A stretch of 64,000 nt of DNA. It comes from Platerodrilus igneus. Its lineage: Eukaryota; Arthropoda; Insecta; Coleoptera; Lycidae. The position numbers were made by a program, and so were the translations under genes. The notes beneath the pieces were generated by a model. That model ran no database searches. It had not been told where the DNA came from and worked only from the letters and a program-made list of their open reading frames with translations. Below, in pieces: positions 50,301 to 59,300 of this stretch. The stretch spans positions 6,036,501 through 6,100,500 of the forward strand of contig JARFIW010001108.1 in the NCBI GenBank assembly GCA_036346225.1, read 5' to 3'. Within the stretch, counting starts at the first letter, position 1, and each line of letters begins with the position of its first letter.

Positions 50301-53300
50301 TACTTTCGCTTGGTGATTCATTTGGAAAATATTCAAGCCCATTTCCTAAAGTATGACGTAGAAGTTATTTAAAATTAAATTGTTTATGTAAGTATCCTGT
50401 AGACAACAAGTTGGTATTTTCTTAGTAATGGTTTAAAGGTTTTTGGTTATAGTAGCACTGCATCTTCTAAGCACGACTTGCACACAATTTGTGTGCGTGT
50501 GCTACCACCCTTTGGATTTTTAATATGCACGCGATCCGTATAACATGGAAGACGTTTCCGATGTTTCTACTAACGGCATTCGCACCATCGACGAAGCGAA
50601 CCAGGTGCATGCATTGGCGCTAAATGTATTGGACGAGCAGAGGATTATGACGTCATTTAGTTCCCCGCTGAATCCTCAACTTCGTTCGGGTATCTTCGAA
50701 ACCTTCGGTTTGCATTCTATAGGGTACATAAAGCAGGTACGCAAGGAGTAAACTCTTTAGTTATAAGTTAGTTCGCTTACAAGTCAAGTCTTATAGTGCG
50801 GATTTTGTTTTGTACTAAAATGGTATCTGCAAACGTTTTTAATGCAACTTTGCGGTGCTTCCTATACCTGGAAAAATGCTTCAAACGGCACCAGAACAAA
50901 TGTCGTGGTGCAACATCGTCCGGTTGCTTTATACATCCGCCCGCAGCAAAGTACTTAAACTGTGGGACTTGCGGTTTCGCTTTTACGAGAATGGACAACT
51001 TACAGCGACACAAGGAAAAACAGCACGGTATGTCATTAAGCCTTAAACGTTCAGCTCCGCCAGCTGTTAAAGGGCTTGTACGAAACAACCACGAATTATG
51101 TGTAAAGTATGCGATTTCGAAATGGAAAAACTAGTAATGCCGCACATTTAAGGAAGCAACAGACATAAAATGCATCAGTTACCGCTACTAGCGACGATGG
51201 TGTAGAAATGGTTAGCACTGCGTTTAACAACCGTATGGCTAGCTATCGCATAAAGAACGCCAGTGTCGACGATGGAGTGCCCGAGTTTCTTTGGAAGCAG
51301 AAAGAGCGATTTATTCGATTAATAAATGAAAAAGAATACAACATACAGCAGTAAAAGTCTACTGCGAACTCTACGGCGTTTACATCAAAATGGGGGAAGA
51401 GACTACCGATGTGAAATCCTTTAACACAAAAAATGTTGTTATAACGTCTTCTAGTAATCTGGAAAATAGTACGAGGTCTTAAGCGAAACCATGCGAACAA
51501 AATCAGAGGAATTTGAAACATGCCCGGTTGGTCTTTGGAAAAGGTGCTCTATTTAGAAATAAATATTAATAAGTATGACCCGATATGACAAGTTCTAGGT
51601 TGAAAATAAAAATTGTGAATATTATTTAGAAATGTGGTTTAAAAATTTAAACTGTATTAGTAAAAATTGTTTGTAATAAAAGTTTTAAGAATGGTTTTAG
51701 ATTTTCTTTATGTATAAGCGCAGGAAATTTATAATTTAAAGGGTGTGTAAAATGGTAAGGGTCGTTCGATTTTAAATCTTTTACAGATTCGGATTTACAT
51801 AAAATTCTAGACTAACAAGATGCATCATGTATAAAAAAATTTATAAGAACGCTCAAAATCGCTCCGAAAAATCTTAAATGGGGTAGCTCTTGGGGATGGT
51901 GCTATGTGAAAATTTAAAAATTCGGGTAGCTAAAAATTTAATATTAATTGATACCAAACAAGGTATTTATCTCGTGGGTGGAAATGTGGAGAAAGATTTA
52001 TCTCGCAGAGGGTATATGTGTAACTTTGCAGGGCGTGGTCCGATTTTAAATCTGTTTAGAGATTCGATTCACATAAAATTCTAGCTAATTTAATGTATCG
52101 CATGTATAAAAAATGTTTAAAGACGGTCAAATCGCACGGTAAGAAATCTTAAAATAGGGTAGCTCTTGGGGATGATGCAATCAAAAATTCCTAGAGATTC
52201 GGGTAGCTGAGAAAATTTAATATTAATTGATACCAAACAAGATAGGTTTATCTCGAAAGATGCATTTTAACGAAGAAAACATTTGTTAGGTTTGCTTATA
52301 GAGCAAATAGCAAAATTAGAAGATCAGGACTTTAAAGGGGTATAACTTTGCAGGGCGTGGTCCGATTTCAAATCTGTTTACAGATTTGGATTCTAATAAA
52401 ATTTTAGACTAACAAGATGTATCGCATGATAAAAAATTTATAAGAACGCTCAAAAGTTGCTACAGGTAAGAAATCTTAAAATGGGGTAGCTCCTGGGGAT
52501 GATGCAATCTAAAAAATTCCTAGAGATTCGGGTAGCTAAGAAAATTCTAATATTAATTGATACCAAACAAGATAGGTTTATCTCGTGGGTGGAAATGTGG
52601 AGAAAGATTTATCTCGCGGGTGGAAAGAATGCGGGTGTGATGTAATCAAAATGGTTGTGGGGGTGTCCGAGCAAGGAGGAGAGCAAGGAGGAGTCAGGAG
52701 GAGATTCATCTAAAATAAGACTTTATAGTGCGAATTTACATGTAAATTTGGTCCAGATGTGTGGGGAAATGAGGGATTCTGGGGGAAATGAGGTGGTGGG
52801 TTTCTTGATTTTACCCTACTGATGAAGAACTAGCAGTATCACGGTTATAAACGAAAACAGCATTGGCTGTAGGAGTATTCACTCTAGAAAAAGGCGCAGA
52901 ACCAGGCAGGAGTTCATCAACATTACAAGAACAAACAGTATCAAGTAGAACTTTGACAATGTTAGATAAAAGAGTAGAATGAAATTTATCAACATGAAAG
53001 AAAGGAGCAACACCAGACAGAATTTCATCAACCGTACAAGATCAAACAGCATCAGGAAGAACTTCATGCACAATAGATAAAGAAGCAGGATCAGGTTGAC
53101 CTTCGTCAACATTAGATAACAGGACCTCAGCTAAGATTTCACCAACCTTAGTTAAAAGAACAGAAGCAAGTAGCATTTTGTCAGCATGAGAAAAATGAGT
53201 AAGAGTAGGTAACGTTTCATGAACGTCCAATGAAGGGGTAGAAAATGAAGTAGGACTTCATCACTGTGAGACAACGGAGTAGGAACAGACAAAACTTCAG

Positions 53301-56300
53301 CCACAATAGGAACTGATTCCTTAACAATAGTAGATAACGAAACAGGATCGGGTAGAACTTGGACAACGACAGCAGCAGGCATTATAGCTACGGGCTCACT
53401 AACCTCAACAGGACCCTCTCTATCCGTATTAGAAATTATCGTCACTTTAGCTGCAGCTGTTATTGCAGGTACGACAGAAATTTCTTGAGTAAAACCGTTT
53501 AAGAAAGCAGGAACATGTAAAATTTTGACAGCAACAGCAACAGACATTAAAGATACAGGTTCATAGACTTCAACAGGATCTTCGCTGACTAAATTAGAAG
53601 TTATCGTTAATTTAGCTACAGCTGTTATTGTAGGTACGACAGCAATTTCTTGACTAGACTCATTTAAGAAAGTAGGAACAGATAAAATTTTGACAGCAAC
53701 AGCAACAGACATTAAAGATGCAGGTTAATGAACTTCAACAGGTCCTTCGCTGACTAAATTAGAAGTTATCGTCACTTTAGCGACATGTGTGCTTGCAGAT
53801 ACGACAGGAATTTCTTGACTAGAATCATTTAAAAAAGTGGGAACGAACTCTTGAGAAGCTAGCTGCAAGTCACTAATTTGAAGTATGGGTTTTAATGGTG
53901 GTGGAGGCACAGTCTGGGGAGAGAGTGAATAAGTAGGGCGAGCAGAAGAATGAGTAGAATAGAATGTAGAACTAGAAACGGAAGAAAGTTTGTTCGAAGC
54001 TACATTTGCTGAAGAAAAGTAGGTTTTGATAGTAGTAGCCGGATGACCTGGATGAGATACAGAAGAGGACGTAGAATTAGAAGCAGAAGAAGTTAAGCAG
54101 CTAGAAGTGAGGACAGTATTTGAAGTATGATTCGAAGACCTATTAGTAGGAGGATGACAGTTTGGACAGTTGCGGCGAGAAACAACTTATATCCGCAACC
54201 ATAACAGTGGAGTACTTGAGGACGAGTACAGCGTGTCGAAACATGACCAGGTTTGTCGCAATTAAAGCCGATAACCTGACGAGTAGAAGCCAAACTAGGA
54301 AGAAGAACAGTAGAACGTACGGAAGAAGTATCGGCTCTACCCGTAGGCGTAGGAGAAATCTTAACAACTCGGTCATGTGAAGCACAAGTATTTTCCTCAG
54401 TAGTAGCAAACTTGTAAGCAAAATCCGGAGGTTCAAAATGTTGAATCAGTAAATTAGACAACGACTTCCAGTCAAAAAACCTATGCCAGTAACCACGATA
54501 TCAAAGTAACGCTTTAGCCTCGAACAAGTCCACTGCAGACTCAAATAACTGCAATTCTGACACATGGTGAGTCCGTCGGAGTTTTTCAGCCCGTCTCAAA
54601 AAATCATGTACCGTAAGAGTGTTCGGGACACCAGAAAATTTCAAGTTCCACTCCCACACAGGAAGACCTTGGTAAGAAGCCGAAATAAAAAACATTTTGA
54701 ATACGAACAAAAAAAAATATTGCGAATACAGAACAATCTAAAACATATCCGACGGATAAACTTCAGGAATACCGATAGGAGCCAAACAACAAAATAGAAA
54801 TTAGAATAGAGCTGTAGAATAAAAGAAAAATCGGAGAAAAATAAAACTTACTCTAGACGTGACGGGGAGAACAAAATGTACAGAGAGGGAAGGAAGAAAA
54901 AAAAATCTTGGGTGCCAGCGTTTTCAATGAACTAGGATTATTGGCGAAAACACAATTCTAATAATCTGACATGAGCTAACCAAGGATATTTAGCAATCAC
55001 AGAATAGAACAAAATCAAAATTCAAGAAGATCGAACCAACACAAAAATAAAGAAAACCGATCTTCATATGAGGAACACCAAAGAGCGGAAAGAAAAAGGA
55101 AAAATAAACAATAGATCGAACCTAGAGGAAGAAAAAACAGGTAGCATCAGGCCGAGACATTCGAGTAATGTAAGAACTTAGGCACTAACAACAAAAAAAA
55201 TGGGAGCAAAAATTAAATAAAACAAACTCGGAGCAGAAATTAATTAAAACCAAATCGAAGTAACCGTTAGCTAAAACAAAATCGGGGCCAAAGTTGCACG
55301 AAACAAAATCGGAGCACAAAAAAATCAACCAAAGCAAACTCGCAGCCCCACGCCAGGACGTCAGAACTTATGCTATGTACCTAGACGTAGCCGGAAGAAA
55401 AGTAAATACCAGACTAACTACCAAACGCGGAGAGTGGTGGAATTCGCCTACGTACCAAAAAAAACAACAAAAAAAACACATCGCCCACGATTATCTATTA
55501 ACAATAAAAATAAAAAGAGGATTTTCTACAAACAAGCAAAGAAATAAATTAAGCGTTACTATTTCAAAGCAAACAATTAGGTGATATGAACAATTTAGTA
55601 CTTTAGATACGAAGTGCACATCTCCTATTTTAAACACAATAAAATTCATAAGTAGTAAATAAACCTGTGAGAGCTTTTGTCAAGCGTTTTTAAAATTGCA
55701 CCTAATACTTTTTGAAAAATAAACTAAACGCTGATACGGAATATGCTATTGATATATACCAAAGAAAACAAGTTGTATACCTGTATGTGTCTGGATCCTT
55801 AGCTTGCAAGCTGTGAGTCAGCACAGCAACGCCATGATAGTCAGGATCCATTCACCCTGCTACCATAACTGCAGCAGCGGTCTACAAACAAAAGGAGTTG
55901 GTCTATAGACAAAAGCAGTTAATCTACATAAGAAAAGAACCAATTTGACCTCCTGCTAAGAGCTAAAAAGAGAATCAGATTAGAATGGGTAAGCGCGGAA
56001 AAACTCACCAATGCACGCAAGATACCTCTTACTGCTTGAACAAAAAAACGTGCATTGCTTTTGAAGTACCGTGACGAATGATGTAGAACATATTTCAACG
56101 CACAAGCTGCAGAATCAAATTAAAAATTGGTTCAAATAACACTAATTCGAACTGCAAATCTTCGCGTTATCAAAATCGCGATTAAAACTGGAAAACACGG
56201 TTTTATTGGATAATTCAATACACTATTTGGACGAAGTTTAGATGGTAAACACATAAAAAGCAATTATAAGTTATTGGAATGTTTAGCACACTAACGGATA

Positions 56301-59300
56301 CCGAAAACAGGATATAAACTATTTAATTTATCGAATAAATTTTCGTTTTTAAAAGCAGAGTGGATTTAAGTTAAAATTATGTTAAGCGGGCTTATACTGA
56401 ACAGGTACACTATATAGGGTATTGTTGAAGAATTTAAGAATTGAAACTGAATTTATTCAAACGAGTAATGAATTAACAAGGGAGAAAAAAAGGTATTTAA
56501 TTTAAGGAGAAAAATAAACGTAACACGCTATATAAAAATCAATTTTTTAAATGGTGTAGTAGGCTTTGGATTTGTTGTGGAAGATCTCTTGTTTTATTAA
56601 TTTTGACAGTTCGTAGCTTGCGTTTGCCTATGTTTATAAAATTAAAAGTTAAGTTGTCAACTGTAAATGTTTTAAACACTCTCTTATGGGTGTTGAAAAA
56701 GAACATTTCACCACTGTTGTAAGTGACTTTCTCCAACACTTATACATGCGCCCACTTTTTTTCGCGTTAATACCCGTACTCTTCAGAACACACACATTTC
56801 ATACTGTTTCAAATGCATCTACTATTCGATTTCGTAAGTCATCAACGGTATTCAATTGTGTTGTTATACACTAGAGATTCAAAATGCCCCATAGGAAAAA
56901 AACTGGCTATTTAAAACAGAGGTCCACTTCGTTCTATCCACTTGTTCTCATGCACTTTATTTGAATACTCCTGAACCAGAATAGAAAAATGTACTGGAAC
57001 GCCATAGTGCATATACCACGTTTGATTTCTCAGCAAAGGAGGTAAAAAATATTATAGACCGACAAAGTTAAGAACAAAGAAGTACTAAAAATAGTAGGTG
57101 GAGAAAAAAATATGTAGACAACAGTAAAAAATAGAAGAGATAGGATGATAAGTCACATACTAATGCATGAGGGAATAGTGCGGAATATATTAAAAGTCTT
57201 CGAGTATTAAAGGTAATTGGTGTTGCAAAAAATCCCTGTATCAGTGAGCAGTAAGTCGACCAGGCAAAAAGAGAGGACCAATCAAGCGATCCTCAATTAT
57301 ACCAACCCATACATTTAATGAGAACTGTTCTTGAAGATGCGTGTCAATAATTTCATGCAGATTTTTTCAATCCATATGTGGTTATTGTGAAATTTTATAT
57401 TCGAGTTTTTTGAAAAATTGGCTTCATCGTCGGTGTAAAGGATTTTACAGTCAAAATTGCGGTTTACTGCTAGCATATTACGGTACCACTGGCAGAAATT
57501 AATTCTTTAAAGAAAATCTCGAGAAAGGAGCGCCATTAAAAATATATTGATGCTCTGCGTGACATGTTTTTAACAGATCGGCATTTGCAGCATGCTTACG
57601 CAATGAAGCAAAACAGATACATATGATTAAATGCGATCAAATTGCATATTAGCTAACTTGCGGTCGATGGATTTGTCACAATTTGAAACACCGGAACAAA
57701 ATACACGTGTCAAGTGGTGCAAGGAAACAATCATAGGTGAGTAAGGTTAATATAAATGAGCCACTTCCATAATAAAGTTGGTTAGTGTATTTGTATTACA
57801 ACTAAAGGTTAAAATACTCCCTGTATGTTTTATTGATATGTTTTATTGACGTTTGTTTTGTATTTCCCTTAATCTTCTTTGGGAATTAAACTACTCTGAG
57901 TGGTTTAATTCCCAAAGAAGGCTAAAAAGTAAAGGTTAAAATCTTGACTTGAGTTTGCATTCACGCTAACAAATAGGTTAAAACGTATATAGGACCCAAT
58001 TACTGGTTTTCTTTATACCAAATGTTACCATTTTCGAACGTCAACGCTTTCCAGGTGAAGACTCCACTTTTAAATTTGATGTCGAAAATACACGAATATC
58101 ACACCGTTTAATTTCCGTTTGAAAATCTCATAGTCAAATAAGTTTACTCGACTACTTTCTCAACAGTCACCTTCACATGTAACCTCGTCTCCGTCTCGTT
58201 AATAATTAATTTTCTTGTTTTCGTCGGGTATCTAGCTTTTCCCTTTTCTCCCACTTTGTATACCTTCAAAGGGGAATGTCATTGTAAAACGATTCTCATA
58301 ATGAGCTTAATTGTATCACGTTAGAAATGCGCGACTTCATATGCTTTGATATGTGAATAATGCTATCGTATGTACTCAACAATGCTTCAACTGGGTACAT
58401 TATAGCCTTTAACATTGTGTTGAATTTAATTGTTGTCAGATGAGATTATTTGTAACCTGATATCTGTGAATTTCAGTAAGTCATCGGCTGTATCTAAGTG
58501 ATTAAACTGCATTGTAATAATATTTTACTGAAATCGATCAAGAATGTTTACTTTGCCAGCTCAGAATCAAGTGTCAAAGTACACTATTCCAGTATACGTC
58601 AACAAGCGGTATGGGAAAATACTTTTTCGGCCTAAGTCCAGAATGTATTTTCCCGTACAGTTTTTATTCTCATTTTGAACAATATAGTACACTCCAACAA
58701 ACAATCACATAAAGTATATACAAGTGAATTTTTTATTAGAAATATTACACCTATAGTACTTACACGTATATTACAACAACTATGATTTGAGTATATTTAA
58801 AATAATGTTGTAATTTGTACAACCATGAACTACTGTCTGACTTTCCAGAAAAGCTGGAGGCACTACTGCTGTCTATTGTTAGTAATTCTTCTGCACACTT
58901 GTCGGTATATGTTTGCTAATGCAGTAATAGTTCTTAGATATTCAAAAATATTAAATACGATTTCCGATAAAATGGTATACACACTTCGTAATAAAAGCAC
59001 ATTCCCGGACTCTCAATGCTTGTTAGCCTCGACTAGCGCCTCGGCCAAGAATTTAGATTGTAGTCCGGGAATGTGTTGCTTTTACTACTAAATACACAAT
59101 ATACAATATTTTTTTTGTCTGGGTAAACTGTCATGTAACTTTTAATTTTTCTCGTTATTTATTCTAAAGCCTCTTAAAATCAAAAAAAAAATACTATTAC
59201 TCTGGGTTTGTTTACACAAACTAACGACAGTAGTTACCTATGCTTGCATCTATGTATTTGAATTCGTAATGAATAGTATTGAATGCTGCTTTCCTTTTTG

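Noticed and set aside
45260..52748. Helitron interpretation of the hairpin-ended element
   Set aside because: No CTRR terminus at the usual distance after the 3' hairpin, no 5' TC end that I could place, and no helicase motifs in the long gene.
58825..59091. 88-residue open frame
   Set aside because: It runs through the stem-loop at 58988-59088, has no recognised domain, and its Cys-rich end is just the hairpin sequence.
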